From: Desulforegula conservatrix Mb1Pa
GTDB taxonomy: Bacteria > Desulfobacterota > Desulfobacteria > Desulfobacterales > Desulforegulaceae
Assembly: GCF_000426225.1 (NCBI RefSeq)
Contig: NZ_AUEY01000028.1
Coordinates: forward strand, 1-45,517
Reading direction: 5' to 3'
DNA length: 45,517 nt
Below, one piece after another: positions 8,292 through 16,794 of this stretch. Under the pieces are notes generated by a model, which saw only the letters and a program-made list of their open reading frames with translations, was not told where the DNA came from and did no database searches. Position numbers and translations under genes: made by a program. Numbering within the stretch: the first letter of the stretch is position 1; each line of letters opens with the position of its first letter.

Positions 8292-8489
8292 CTAAATCCT
8301 GTCAACAGGGATAAAAGCCAGCAATTCCTCAAGATAGTCGTCCATAAGGTCACCATATTTTTCCCTCGACATTTTTATGCCGCAATCCTTGCAGCAGATT
8401 GTTATTTCCCGTCAGCTGCGCTTTAGTACGAGTCTGCCACCGCACTCCGGACAATTGGCAATTTTTTTCATTCCTGCATTTTTTATCAT
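8292..8489 (-). CDS. small dual-CXXC protein with in-frame TGA, probable selenoprotein
   Basis: A 65-codon frame starts at ATG 8489 with AAGGGG 11 bases upstream. It contains CPECGG (residues 13-18), reaches a TGA at codon 26 (8412-8414), and continues in the same frame with CCKDCG and a helical acidic C-terminus ending VDRI before a TAG. The coding character is the same on both sides of the TGA: a zinc-ribbon-like pair of CXXC motifs is split by it, and the tail MSREKYGDLMDDYLEELL is typical coding sequence. After the TGA, TGCTGC (8396-8391) pairs with GCGGCA (8383-8378) around loop AAGGATT, 21 nt from the TGA, as in bacterial SECIS elements. I recall a family of small dual-CXXC (seleno)proteins annotated in related genomes. 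A simple nonsense mutation is the alternative. Confidence 0.72.
8378..8396 (-). promoter_or_regulatory. SECIS-like hairpin after the in-frame TGA
   Basis: A six-base stem, TGCTGC with GCGGCA (one G:U pair), closes a seven-base loop AAGGATT containing GG. The loop starts 21 nt after the TGA at 8412-8414. Bacterial SECIS elements sit just downstream of the UGA with a G-containing apical loop that SelB recognises. The stem is short, so this is suggestive only. Confidence 0.5.
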
Positions 8490-8671
8490 GGCACATAAAC
8501 CCCTTATGTTTTAAATTGACTCTTATATAAAAAAGATTATTACCTTATGATCTCATAACAACATATAAGAGAGCTGATTTGCGGTGATTTCCCTGACTTT
8601 GTCAAGTCAATAAAAGAACTGGAAAACTAATCATTCAAAAGGCCAAGTCATTTTTTTAAAGGAGTTCTCTA

Positions 8672-9211
8672 ATGCATGTTAATCAGCCGGGCGCCCATTA
8701 TGACCACATGCTGAAACAGACACGTCAGCACCATGTGCATTTAAGCACCATGGCAGACGTCAAGGCAAACATAATGCTCACAATATCATCAGTAATCCTG
8801 ACCATGTCCATGAAATATGTTTCAGATCCCATTTTAAAATGGCCTGCACTATGCATGATGATTTTTTGCCTTGCAACAATATCCCTTGCCGTATATACAG
8901 TTATGCCCAAAATCAACATATGGAGCAAAGAAGAAAAGAAGGCAAACCCCAAAAGCCCATTTTTCAACATACTTTTTTTTGCGGATTTTGTGCGTTTGCC
9001 GTATGATAAATACGCAAAACTGATGGAGGAAATGCTGAATGACCCATCAAAGGCCTATGAAGCCCAGATCAAAGAAATATACAGCCTTGGATGCTTCCTT
9101 GCATCCAAAAAGTTCAGATATGTTCAATTGGCTTACGCGACCTTTATATCCGGTATAATCCTGAGTACATTTACCCTGATTGCATCGCTTATAGTCGCCC
9201 AATATGTATGA
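8672..9211 (+). CDS. PycTM-like (DUF5706, Pycsar effector family) membrane protein
   Basis: A 179-residue membrane protein. The N-terminal segment HHVHLSTMADVKANIMLTISSVIL matches the start of the PycTM/DUF5706 domain, in which a D-x-KA motif precedes the first membrane helix. Predicted helices lie at about 34-50, 58-80 and 151-176, with a charged cytoplasmic stretch (KEEKKANPKSP and the EEMLNDPSKAYEAQIKEIYSL region) between the second and third. PycTM proteins bind cCMP or cUMP made by a PycC cyclase during phage infection and damage the inner membrane. No cyclase lies beside this gene: truA is upstream and argJ downstream. It may therefore be an orphan, act with a distant cyclase, or have another role. 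AAAGGAG precedes the ATG. Its TGA stop is also the first three bases of a repeat. Confidence 0.72.
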   Translation: MHVNQPGAHYDHMLKQTRQHHVHLSTMADVKANIMLTISSVILTMSMKYVSDPILKWPALCMMIFCLATISLAVYTVMPKINIWSKEEKKANPKSPFFNILFFADFVRLPYDKYAKLMEEMLNDPSKAYEAQIKEIYSLGCFLASKKFRYVQLAYATFISGIILSTFTLIASLIVAQYV

Positions 9212-9340
9212 CAAGGTCGCAAAAATCAAAAATAATGTCAGCGTTATACTGGGCTTGATCCGGCATCCAGTTATTCCAGATACTTCTGGATTCCGGCCTG
9301 CGCCGGAATGACGGTAATCCGACTTTTTGCGAGTCCATCA
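9209..9340 (-). repeat. MITE-like palindromic repeat, copy B (inverted)
   Basis: Ends TGACAAGGTCGCAAAAATC and GACTTTTTGCGAGTCCATCA, with the two internal Gly/Pro-like CCGG hairpins. The terminal TGA supplies the stop codon of the preceding membrane protein gene. The right end overlaps the region 25 bases before argJ. Confidence 0.85.
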
Positions 9341-9364
9341 ATTTTTGAAAGGTTCTTAAAGCAT

Positions 9365-10549
9365 ATGAAAAGCAACACCTGTCCAGGTTTCAAATTCTCT
9401 GGAATTGCAAGCGGGATCAAGATAAACGGGAGTCCTGATCTTGGCTTGATTGTCTCTGAAAATGAAGCTGATATTGCAGCTGTTTTCACAAAAAATCTCG
9501 TTTGCGCGGCACCTGTCCTTTTATGCAAAGAAAGAATAATGCAGGGGCGAGCAAACGCAATAATAGCAAACAGCGGAAACGCCAACTGCTGTACAGGCGA
9601 AAATGGCATGAAAAATGCCGTTAAAATGACAAAAGTTATTTCTGATGCACTTAAGATCTCTGATGATAAAGTCTTCTGCGCGTCAACCGGAGTTATTGGC
9701 GAACCAATGCCTGTTGAAAAAATTGAGGCGTCAGCATCAAAGCTGATTGAATCAGCCTCAACAGACGGCATGAATGATTTTGCAACAGCCATAATGACAA
9801 CAGATCTTGTTTCAAAAGTATATACAGCCAAAAGAGAAGTTGCAGGAAAAACCATCACTGTGACAGGCGCGGCCAAAGGATCAGGAATGATTCAGCCTGG
9901 AATGGCTACAATGCTTTGTTTTATCTGCACAGACATGGGCATAGCGTCAAAGGATCTTTACAAAGTTCTTCTTGATGGCACGGAAAAATCTTTCAACAGA
10001 ATCACTGTGGACGGCGACATGAGCACCAATGACACTGTCATGGTAATGGCAAACGGCATGTCTGGCCTTACATCAGATGATCCTGTGGCAATGAAGGCTT
10101 TTGATGAAATGCTCTCAGAAACCCTTCTTGCCCTTGCTAAAATGGTTGTAAAAGATGGAGAAGGTGCGACAAAACTCGTCAAGATAGAAGTAAACGGAGC
10201 GCCCACTAATAATGATGCCCTTCTCGCAGCACGGGAAATTGCCAATTCAAATCTGGTAAAGACAGCCCTTTTTGGAGAGGACGCAAACTGGGGACGCATA
10301 ATAGCGGCAGCAGGAAGATCAGGCGCAAAGCTTGATCAGACAAAAATTGATATATTCTTCAATGATGTGCAGATGGTCAAAGATGGTATGGGACTTGGAA
10401 AAACGGTTGAAGCTGAGGTCTCAAAGATCCTGAAATCCCCTGAATACACAATAAGACTCGAACTCAACATCGGGCAAGGAAAAGACTTCATGTACACATG
10501 CGACTTCTCCTATGACTATGTAAAAATAAACATAAGCTACAGATCCTGA
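9365..10549 (+). CDS. argJ: bifunctional ornithine acetyltransferase / N-acetylglutamate synthase
   Basis: ArgJ moves the acetyl group from N-acetylornithine to glutamate in the cyclic arginine pathway; many also make N-acetylglutamate from acetyl-CoA. The 394-residue precursor has the self-cleavage site in KGSGMIQPGMATMLCF, between Ala181 and Thr182; Thr182 becomes the N-terminal nucleophile of the beta chain. IANSGNANCCTG near 67-77 and EDANWGRIIAAAGRSG near the C-terminus are family hallmarks. Translation from an earlier in-frame codon would run through the right end of a repeat, so ATG 9365 is preferred. The stop overlaps the start of rluB by one base, suggesting translational coupling. 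Confidence 0.96.
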   Translation: MKSNTCPGFKFSGIASGIKINGSPDLGLIVSENEADIAAVFTKNLVCAAPVLLCKERIMQGRANAIIANSGNANCCTGENGMKNAVKMTKVISDALKISDDKVFCASTGVIGEPMPVEKIEASASKLIESASTDGMNDFATAIMTTDLVSKVYTAKREVAGKTITVTGAAKGSGMIQPGMATMLCFICTDMGIASKDLYKVLLDGTEKSFNRITVDGDMSTNDTVMVMANGMSGLTSDDPVAMKAFDEMLSETLLALAKMVVKDGEGATKLVKIEVNGAPTNNDALLAAREIANSNLVKTALFGEDANWGRIIAAAGRSGAKLDQTKIDIFFNDVQMVKDGMGLGKTVEAEVSKILKSPEYTIRLELNIGQGKDFMYTCDFSYDYVKINISYRS

Positions 10550-11313
10550 TGACTGACTCAGAAGAAAAAGGAGTGAGGCTTCAGAAATTCCTTGCCTCGG
10601 CAGGCGTATGTTCAAGAAGGGCCGGAGAAGAAATGATTCTGTCCGGCCTTGTCAAAGTAAATGGCAAGACCATTACCGAACTTGGCACACGAATAGATCC
10701 TGAAAAAGACGTTGTCTTGGTAAAAGGCAAAAATGTAACTATTCAGGATCAATATGTATATATAGCCCTTAACAAGCCTGCTGGATTTGTGACAAGCTGC
10801 AGTCATCCAGGAGAAAAAATTGTTCTTGATCTTGTGAATGCAGGCACCAGAATATTTCCTGTTGGCAGACTTGACAAGGATTCCACCGGCCTTTTGATTC
10901 TCACAAATGACGGAAGGATACACCACAGACTTTCCCATCCTTCCTTTGATCATGAAAAAGAGTATGAGGTAACCGTTAAAAAAGAAGTCACTGACTCGGA
11001 ACTGAAACAAATGGAAACAGGAATCATTTTAGAAGGCAGAATGACAAGGCCTGCAAGGGTAATAAGATTATCGTATAACAGCTTCAATATCACTTTAAAG
11101 GAAGGCAGAAACAGACAGATCAGAAAGATGGCAGAATGTCTTGGTCACAAAGTAACACGCCTTCACAGAATAAGATTTTCAGACATTCGGATTGGAAGCC
11201 TTGAGCCTGGAAATTGGAGATATTTATCTGAATTAGAAAAAAAAGCCCTTCTCCTAAAGCTTGGTTTAAGCATAACCAAAGAAAAGCCTCACAATAAAAA
11301 TATTAAAATATAA
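10549..11313 (+). CDS. rluB: RsuA/RluB-family pseudouridine synthase
   Basis: A 254-residue protein with an N-terminal S4 RNA-binding domain (about 9-55: RLQKFLASAGVCSRR) and a pseudouridine synthase domain. The catalytic motif is PVGRLDKDSTGLLILTNDG with Asp109. KEGRNRQIRKM and LHRIRFSDIRIGSL are typical of the RluB/RsuA branch. RluB modifies 23S rRNA U2605 and RsuA modifies 16S rRNA U516; the length and N-terminus favour RluB but do not exclude RluE/RluF-type relatives. It overlaps the argJ stop codon (ATGA arrangement), so it is probably cotranscribed with argJ despite the unrelated pathway. Confidence 0.9.
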   Translation: MTDSEEKGVRLQKFLASAGVCSRRAGEEMILSGLVKVNGKTITELGTRIDPEKDVVLVKGKNVTIQDQYVYIALNKPAGFVTSCSHPGEKIVLDLVNAGTRIFPVGRLDKDSTGLLILTNDGRIHHRLSHPSFDHEKEYEVTVKKEVTDSELKQMETGIILEGRMTRPARVIRLSYNSFNITLKEGRNRQIRKMAECLGHKVTRLHRIRFSDIRIGSLEPGNWRYLSELEKKALLLKLGLSITKEKPHNKNIKI

Positions 11314-11406
11314 AATCCGGACACCTAAAAAATCCGGTAAAAATCCATGGTATCAAATTCTATTAGCAAACAATTCCTTCAATAATTTAAGAAAAGGAGG
11401 TTCTTC

Positions 11407-12201
11407 ATGCAGTGCCACGAAGTAGATTTCGAAATTATCGGCAACGATATGCAGGTTGTCGAAGTTGAACTTGATCCTGGCGAAACCGTCGTTGCAGAAG
11501 CCGGAGCCATGAACTGGATGGAAGACGGCATCAGTTTCGAAGCAAAAATGGGTGACGGATCTGACTCAGGCGGCGGTTTTTTAGGCAAGCTTATGAATGC
11601 CGGAAAAAGAATGATGACTGGCGAGTCTCTTTTCATGACCCACTTCACAAACAATGCTTCAACAAAAAAAAAGGTGGCTTTTGCAGCCCCTTATCCAGGC
11701 AAGATAATTCCTATTAATTTAGGTGAAACTGGTGGAGAGATGCTCTGTCAGAAAGATTCTTTCCTTTGTGCAGCGCTTGGAACAAAAATCAGCATAGCGT
11801 TCACAAAAAAAATCGGAGCAGGCTTTTTTGGAGGCGAAGGTTTTATCCTCCAGAAATTAAACGGAGACGGGATGGTTTTTGTTCACGCTGGGGGAACTGT
11901 AGTTAAGAAGACCCTTAACAATGAAACACTCAGGGTTGATACAGGATGTATAGTTGGTTTCAGCCCTGAACTGGATTACGACATTGAAAAAGCCGGGAAC
12001 CTGAAATCCATGTTTTTTAGTGGAGAAGGACTATTCCTCGCAACTTTGAAGGGAACAGGAGTGGTTTATCTTCAGAGCCTGCCATTTTCAAGAATGGCTG
12101 ACAGAATAGTACAAAGCGCTCCATCAGCCGGTGGTTCCAGAAAGGGAGAGGGCTCCGTGCTCGGTGCCATCGGAGGCATGCTTGACGGAGATAACAGATA
12201 A
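11407..12201 (+). CDS. TIGR00266/AIM24 family protein
   Basis: A 264-residue protein of the AIM24 / TIGR00266 family, a double-psi or beta-roll like fold of unclear function named after a yeast mitochondrial protein. Visible family features are [21 protein letters not shown] near the N-terminus, a Gly-rich [26 protein letters not shown] segment, the repeat-like PGKIIPINL and [13 protein letters not shown] motifs, and [21 protein letters not shown] glycine/serine-rich C-terminal tail is also usual. AAAAGGAGG precedes the ATG. It heads a plus-strand series with an SH3-like exported protein and an M48 protease spaced 10 and 15 bases apart. That hints at an envelope role for those two, but there is no signal peptide here. 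Confidence 0.88.
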   Translation: MQCHEVDFEIIGNDMQVVEVELDPGETVVAEAGAMNWMEDGISFEAKMGDGSDSGGGFLGKLMNAGKRMMTGESLFMTHFTNNASTKKKVAFAAPYPGKIIPINLGETGGEMLCQKDSFLCAALGTKISIAFTKKIGAGFFGGEGFILQKLNGDGMVFVHAGGTVVKKTLNNETLRVDTGCIVGFSPELDYDIEKAGNLKSMFFSGEGLFLATLKGTGVVYLQSLPFSRMADRIVQSAPSAGGSRKGEGSVLGAIGGMLDGDNR

Positions 12202-12211
12202 AGGAGGAAAA

Positions 12212-12685
12212 ATGAAAAAGACAAAATCATTAATTATTGCTGTATGTCTTGTTTTATTTGTCGCAGCAGTTGCATTTGCGGCCTCTAAAATGAGCGTACA
12301 GATCAAGGAAGCCCAGCTCAGGGCAACGCCTGATTATCTTGGAAAGGTTACAGGCAAAGCATCTTATGGGGATCAGGTTAACATCGAGGGTACCCAGGGA
12401 GCCTGGAAAAAAGTCAAAACAGTAAAAGGAGCCCAGAGTGGCTGGATGCATGACTCTGCACTTTCTGAAAAAGAAATCAGAATGTCAGCGGGCGATAAGG
12501 ATGTCAAGATTGCTGCATCTTCAAGCGAACTCCAGCTTGCTGGAAAAGGCTTCAGCAAAGAAGTTGAAAATGAATACAAAAAGAAAAACAGCGCGGTAAC
12601 TTACAAATGGGTTGATCAGATGGAAAGAATCAAGATCAGTCAGCCCCAGATACAAAAATTCATGAAAGAAGGCGAACTAAAATAA
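12212..12685 (+). CDS. exported SH3-domain protein
   Basis: A 157-residue secreted protein: signal peptide about 1-24 (KKTKSLIIAVCLVLFVAAVAFA), then a bacterial SH3 (SH3b-like) domain at about 30-85. Its pattern is AQLRATPDYLGKVTGKASYGDQV ... GAWKKVK ... SGWMHDSALSE. The C-terminal half is charged and helical with no family I recognise. SH3b domains commonly bind peptidoglycan or proteins in the envelope. ATG 12212 is selected because an AAAGGAGG site lies a few bases ahead and the signal peptide begins there. The start of the next gene, an M48 protease lipoprotein, is 15 bases downstream, so the two are probably coexpressed and act in the periplasm. Confidence 0.85.
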   Translation: MKKTKSLIIAVCLVLFVAAVAFAASKMSVQIKEAQLRATPDYLGKVTGKASYGDQVNIEGTQGAWKKVKTVKGAQSGWMHDSALSEKEIRMSAGDKDVKIAASSSELQLAGKGFSKEVENEYKKKNSAVTYKWVDQMERIKISQPQIQKFMKEGELK

Positions 12686-12700
12686 CCAAGGAGACCAGAG

Positions 12701-13627
12701 ATGAAAACCATGAAAAAAAGCAGACTTTTTATGGCGGTTTCCGTTTTAGCAGTAACCGCCTTTTCAGCAGCAGCATTTTACGGATGTCAGGCAATGGGGC
12801 CCCTTGCCAAGGTTGGAGCAGCCACAGGAATAATTACGAGCGATCAGGCTGATTCCATAGAAAAAGTATCCACGGCAGTATCTAAAGCAAGCGAGACAAT
12901 CACTCCTGAACAGGAGTATTATATCGGACGAACCATAGGAGCTGTCATATCCAGCAAATACAAAGTTTATCAGAACGACATTGTAACAGACTACATAAAT
13001 GTAATGGGACAGTCCTTGTCAAAATTTTCTGATATGCCCGAAACCTTTGGAGGGTATCATTTCCTTGTTCTTGATTCTGATGAAATAAATGCGTTTGCGG
13101 CTCCAGGAGGACTGATATTCGTTACCCGCGGTATTTTGAGATGCTGTAAGGATGAAGATGCAGTCGCAGCGGTTCTTGCACATGAAATTGGACATGTTCA
13201 GCTAAAGCACGGAACTGAAAGCATTGACGATTCGAGAATGACATCTGTTGTTACAACCATACTTGCAGAAGGTGCCAAAAATCTTGGCCCCAAAGAGCTG
13301 GCAAGTCTGACTACAGCTTTTGAAGGCTCCATAAGCGATATTACAAACAAACTGGTAACAAACGGATATTCAAGGGAGTATGAGAACCAGGCGGATAAGG
13401 CGGCAGTAACAATCATGAAAAGAGCCGGTTACAATCCGACAGCCCTTGTTTCCATGCTCGAAATGATGGGGAAAGTGATGAAGCCGGACGGAATGGATTT
13501 TGCCAAGACACATCCTTCACCTCAGTCAAGAATAGAGGTTGTAAAAGAAGTAATCGGCGGATCAGCCAAGGCAGATGTAAATACTGCAAGGCTTGCGAGG
13601 TTCAATAGAAATCTTGCAAATATTTAA
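12701..13627 (+). CDS. M48-family metalloprotease, probable lipoprotein
   Basis: A 308-residue periplasmic zinc protease of the BepA/LoiP type. The N-terminus is a signal sequence ending at Cys29 (AAFYGC), a slightly unusual lipobox with Tyr and Gly before the cysteine. The substrate-cleft motif NAFAAPGGLIFVTRG (130-144) precedes the zinc site HEIGH (161-165); a third ligand lies in the EYENQADKAA motif. The end carries THPSPQSRIEVV, a usual M48 feature. Relatives degrade misassembled outer-membrane proteins or help beta-barrel assembly. AAGGAG precedes the ATG. It is the last gene of the AIM24-SH3-M48 group and is followed by a repeat. Confidence 0.93.
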   Translation: MKTMKKSRLFMAVSVLAVTAFSAAAFYGCQAMGPLAKVGAATGIITSDQADSIEKVSTAVSKASETITPEQEYYIGRTIGAVISSKYKVYQNDIVTDYINVMGQSLSKFSDMPETFGGYHFLVLDSDEINAFAAPGGLIFVTRGILRCCKDEDAVAAVLAHEIGHVQLKHGTESIDDSRMTSVVTTILAEGAKNLGPKELASLTTAFEGSISDITNKLVTNGYSREYENQADKAAVTIMKRAGYNPTALVSMLEMMGKVMKPDGMDFAKTHPSPQSRIEVVKEVIGGSAKADVNTARLARFNRNLANI

Positions 13628-13646
13628 AAACAGGCCTTGGCTTCTA

Positions 13647-13777
13647 TGATGGACTCGCAAAAAGTCAAAATAAGGCGGTGGCGTCATGCCGGACTTGATC
13701 CGGCATCCAGTATTTTCAGATATTTATGGATTCCGGCCTTCACCGGAATGACGTTAATCTGATTTTTTGCGACCGTG
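13647..13777 (+). repeat. MITE-like palindromic repeat, copy C
   Basis: Left end TGATGGACTCGCAAAAAGTC; both CCGG hairpins present; the right end reads TTTTTTGCGACC but lacks the usual TTGTCA. No flanking duplication seen. Confidence 0.8.
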
Positions 13778-13864
13778 CCTTATTTAATATTTCAGATAAA
13801 AGAATGGCCTTAGGTGTGGCCTGTAATTGTCTAATTCCATTTTGAATCAAGAATACATTGTTTT

Positions 13865-13905
13865 GCATGGCAGGCGGGTCACTTTAAAAAAAGATCCGCA
13901 AAGAC
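13865..13905 (-). repeat. degenerate copy of the GCGGGTC/GATCCGC hairpin repeat
   Basis: GGCGGGTCACTT, a run of A, then GATCCGCAAAGACC: the same palindrome as the second hairpin of the composite repeat with several changes. The rest of the gap up to 14045 shows no gene. Confidence 0.55.
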
Positions 13906-14045
13906 CTACATGATATGGCTCTGCCAATAAGCAAAAAGGCGGGTATACAGCTGGTTAAAGCCATGAAGCGCTGGAAAAGTCTGAAATCCAACTTGATAAG
14001 GTACTAAACAAGGCCTTTTCTGAGAGTCCTGCAAACAAAATAATT

Positions 14046-14076
14046 AAAGCCGGTGAAGCTAAGCTTCACCGGCTTT
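14046..14076. terminator. bidirectional intrinsic terminator
   Basis: AAAGCCGGTGAAG and CTTCACCGGCTTT form a near-perfect palindrome with a five-base loop and T residues on both strands. It closes actP on the minus strand and could stop plus-strand readthrough from the M48 gene. Confidence 0.85.
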
Positions 14077-14102
14077 TATCTTAAATCAGATTAAGAAGTT
14101 AC

Positions 14103-16001
14103 TTATTTTGCAGCATTCTTTTCAGGGAGGATCAGTGAAACTACGATCAATGTAAGAAAAGAAAGCGGTATTGAAACAATACCAGGGTTATCAAGCGGGA
14201 ATGGAGCTGCTGAGGCTACATAGCCATAACGTTCCCACATACTTGGAGAAAGAAGAATCAGGCCAATAGCTGAAGTCATACCCACAAATATTGAACATGA
14301 AATTCCCATTGCAGAAGTACGTTTCCAAAAAAGCATCATCATGATTGATGGCAGGTTTGCTGAAGATGCGATAGCAAATGCCAGACCAACAAGGAAGGAA
14401 ACGTTCATGCCTTTGAAAATAATACCAAGAATGATTGCGATAACACCAACAATTGCAGCTGCTATTTTACCAGCTTTTACCTGACCGCTGTCAGTCATTT
14501 TAAGTCCCAGGTAGTTGGTCATGACGTCATGAGCAACCGCACCTGATGCCGCAACAATGAGACCTGCAACTGTTCCAAGAACAGTTGAAAACGCGATGGC
14601 AGAGATCGCAGCAAAAAGAAACACACCGAAGTACTTGGCAAGAAGAGGAGCCGACATGTTGCTACTCTCCATATCAAGAACACCATGGGTCATAGCGCCA
14701 AGGCCCATGTAAAGTGTAAGGATATAGAAGAAACCGATTGATACGATGGCAACGATTGTTGACTTACGTGCATCTTTCGGACTTGGAACAGTGTAGTAAC
14801 GAATAAGGATATGCGGAAGAGCCGCAGTACCAAAGAAAAGAGCAAGCATAAGAGAAACAAAGTTAAGCTTTGATGCGATAGTCGAGCCTTCATCAACTTT
14901 GATGTAAGCGCCGGTACGCATGAGCTTGCTGCCAGGAGTAGGATTCTGGACAAACACGTTAACTTTGTCTTCGCCATCGCTAATCTTTACAGATTTAAAG
15001 CGAAGGATTTCACTCTTGCCCATAGTTTCGAGGAACTCAAAAGGACCGACTGCGCCAGTCTTTTCAACTTCTTTCCCGTCAACCACGATCTTGGTCATAC
15101 CGCCGACCGGGAAGAATTTCTTCTTATCCTTTGTCTCACCATTGTAAAGCTTAACACCTGATTTAGTATCTGTAATTGAAAGAGTTTCTTTTAGAACAGT
15201 CTTTCCATCAACAGTTTTAACTTCCCACCAGTTGTTCACTCCGTCTTTTTCAAGTTTCACAAGATGCTTTTCTGCATTCTGGGCAGTAATCTTGTAAGCA
15301 GGATCTTCAACTGCTGTAACAGCTGTACCTTCAACAGTAGCATTGAGGGTCAGGAACTTATGATAGTCTTCACTTGGCTTGAGATTAAAGCCGTTTTTAA
15401 GAAGAGCTACAGTAAGGATTGTTGAGAATATTATAAGCAAAGCACCCTTAAGGAACTGAACATAAGTAGTGGATGCCATGCCTGCGGTTGCAACGATAAA
15501 AGTAACGATGCATCCGACAATAACAACGCCAACCCAGTGAGGCAGACCAAGAAGAGGGGTGATAAGGTCACCCGCACCAACCATCTGGGGAATCAGATAG
15601 CATACGGAAACAACCAGAGTACTGATTGCAGCCATAAGCTGGATTGCCTTGGAATTGAACTTGCTGTCAAGAGCATCTGTAAATGTATATTTACCAGCGC
15701 GTTTCATAGGTTCGGCAACGACAAACATTGCAACAACCCATCCACCAAGGTAGCCGATGGAGTAAAGAAAACCATCGTAACCTGAAAACGCGATCATGCC
15801 GCAGATACCGAGGAAAGACGCTGCTGAAAGATAGTCACCTGCAAAAGCAATACCGTTAACACCCCAGTGAACGGTTCCGCCTGCTGCGAAATAACCTTCG
15901 GCAGAAGTGGTTTTGGCGCCAAGATACTTGGAAACACCGACAACTACGATAACAAATGCCAAAAAGACGCCAACTGCAATCGGCGACGGATCATAAATCA
16001 T
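14103..16001 (-). CDS. actP: ActP-like sodium:solute symporter (acetate permease family)
   Basis: A 632-residue integral membrane transporter of the SSS family. Around twelve or more helices are evident, with FAGDYLSAASFLGICGMIAFSGYDG near residues 52-77, the sodium-site GLPHWVGVVIVG region, and FGTAALPHILIRYYTVPSPKDAR. A soluble insertion of about 120 residues (roughly 215-340), rich in charged residues, separates two helices; E. coli ActP has a much shorter loop there. The ATG at 16001 is chosen because GGAGGG sits eight bases ahead. It lies four bases after yjcH (DUF485) on the same strand, the conserved pair for acetate/glycolate uptake. Acetate is the likely substrate but other short monocarboxylates are possible. 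Confidence 0.88.
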   Translation of the reverse strand: MIYDPSPIAVGVFLAFVIVVVGVSKYLGAKTTSAEGYFAAGGTVHWGVNGIAFAGDYLSAASFLGICGMIAFSGYDGFLYSIGYLGGWVVAMFVVAEPMKRAGKYTFTDALDSKFNSKAIQLMAAISTLVVSVCYLIPQMVGAGDLITPLLGLPHWVGVVIVGCIVTFIVATAGMASTTYVQFLKGALLIIFSTILTVALLKNGFNLKPSEDYHKFLTLNATVEGTAVTAVEDPAYKITAQNAEKHLVKLEKDGVNNWWEVKTVDGKTVLKETLSITDTKSGVKLYNGETKDKKKFFPVGGMTKIVVDGKEVEKTGAVGPFEFLETMGKSEILRFKSVKISDGEDKVNVFVQNPTPGSKLMRTGAYIKVDEGSTIASKLNFVSLMLALFFGTAALPHILIRYYTVPSPKDARKSTIVAIVSIGFFYILTLYMGLGAMTHGVLDMESSNMSAPLLAKYFGVFLFAAISAIAFSTVLGTVAGLIVAASGAVAHDVMTNYLGLKMTDSGQVKAGKIAAAIVGVIAIILGIIFKGMNVSFLVGLAFAIASSANLPSIMMMLFWKRTSAMGISCSIFVGMTSAIGLILLSPSMWERYGYVASAAPFPLDNPGIVSIPLSFLTLIVVSLILPEKNAAK

Positions 16002-16005
16002 CTGA

Positions 16006-16293
16006 CTATCCCTCCTCTGTCGGTGCATTCAATGTATCTTCGGCTGATGTGCACATTGAATTGTAAATAATACCCATAATTGCCGCCAGGATAATGAGGC
16101 CGAATCCGTATACAACGGCCAGATTTAGGCCAGCAAATACTTCAACGCCCATTGTCTTGGGACTGAAAACATTGATAATCACGTAAACAACGTAAAAAAA
16201 ACAATAAAAAACAAACATTTTGATTCCAAGGCTTGATTTGTAATCAGATGCCTTGTCGTCGCCCCAATCCGATGCCGGTCCATGACCACCCAT
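16006..16293 (-). CDS. yjcH: DUF485 small membrane protein (YjcH-like), partner of ActP
   Basis: A 95-residue protein with two membrane helices (about 25-45, MFVFYCFFYVVYVIINVF, and 55-80, LNLAVVYGFGLIILAAIMGIIY) joined by a short loop, matching DUF485. Such proteins are encoded just before actP in many proteobacteria; their biochemical role is unclear but they probably support transporter assembly or energy coupling. The ATG at 16293 has AGGAGG five bases before it, better placed than a GTG one codon upstream. The 5' leader carries a hairpin at 16331-16356. Confidence 0.87.
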   Translation of the reverse strand: MGGHGPASDWGDDKASDYKSSLGIKMFVFYCFFYVVYVIINVFSPKTMGVEVFAGLNLAVVYGFGLIILAAIMGIIYNSMCTSAEDTLNAPTEEG

Positions 16294-16296
16294 CAC

Positions 16297-16662
16297 TTCC
16301 TCCTGCTTTTTTCAATTAAATCAATTATTTACGCTGTTCAACTATAGAAACAGCGTTACCTTTGATTTTTTCGGGTCCTATGTGAAATCAAAGTCCACAA
16401 AACTCGAAAAAAAAACATTTTGCCCGGAATCAGACCGTGAAAAAGTTTTTGGCGCATGGGGGAACGCACCGACAAACTTTGTCGAGATCCGGTTACCGGA
16501 TTGATAAACTTATTTCTAATTTAATTTGGATTGAGCACGTATACAAAATGTAAATAAGCGTGTCAACATGAAAATAACCAAAGTTTAAATTGTATGTGAA
16601 AATAAATTGGGAGGTGTAAATTGTAATAATGTTTTTGCAGAACTAACAATAAGAAAACACAA
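16297..16662. other. leader and promoter region upstream of yjcH-actP
   Basis: No gene. A stem pairs ACGCTGTT (16331-16338) with AACAGCGT (16349-16356), and TTTGATTT near 16361 pairs with AAATCAAA near 16385-16392. These may be leader structures or binding sites. I could not find a convincing sigma-54 promoter (TGGCAC-N5-TTGC) here on the minus strand. Confidence 0.35.
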
Positions 16663-16725
16663 AATAAAAAACCTGCTGTCTGTCGATCGACTGGTTACAG
16701 TTTTCGATCATGACAGAAGCAGGTT
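16663..16725 (-). terminator. long intrinsic terminator behind satP
   Basis: Three stem blocks pair in order: ACCTGC/GCAGGT, TCTGTC/GACAGA and ATCGA/TCGAT, separated by small internal loops. Read on the minus strand it is followed by TTTTTTATTTT. It lies between satP and yjcH, so those are probably separate transcripts unless readthrough occurs. Confidence 0.8.
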
Positions 16726-16794
16726 ATATCGTGAAAGTGGCTTCACAAAGATTGCCGCCCTGATATAATCAGGGAGCAAGCAGTACTTGCTTAT

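Noticed and set aside
16297-16790. Sigma-54 promoter upstream of yjcH-actP
   Set aside because: Scanned both orientations for GG-N10-GC with flanking consensus; no candidate matched well.
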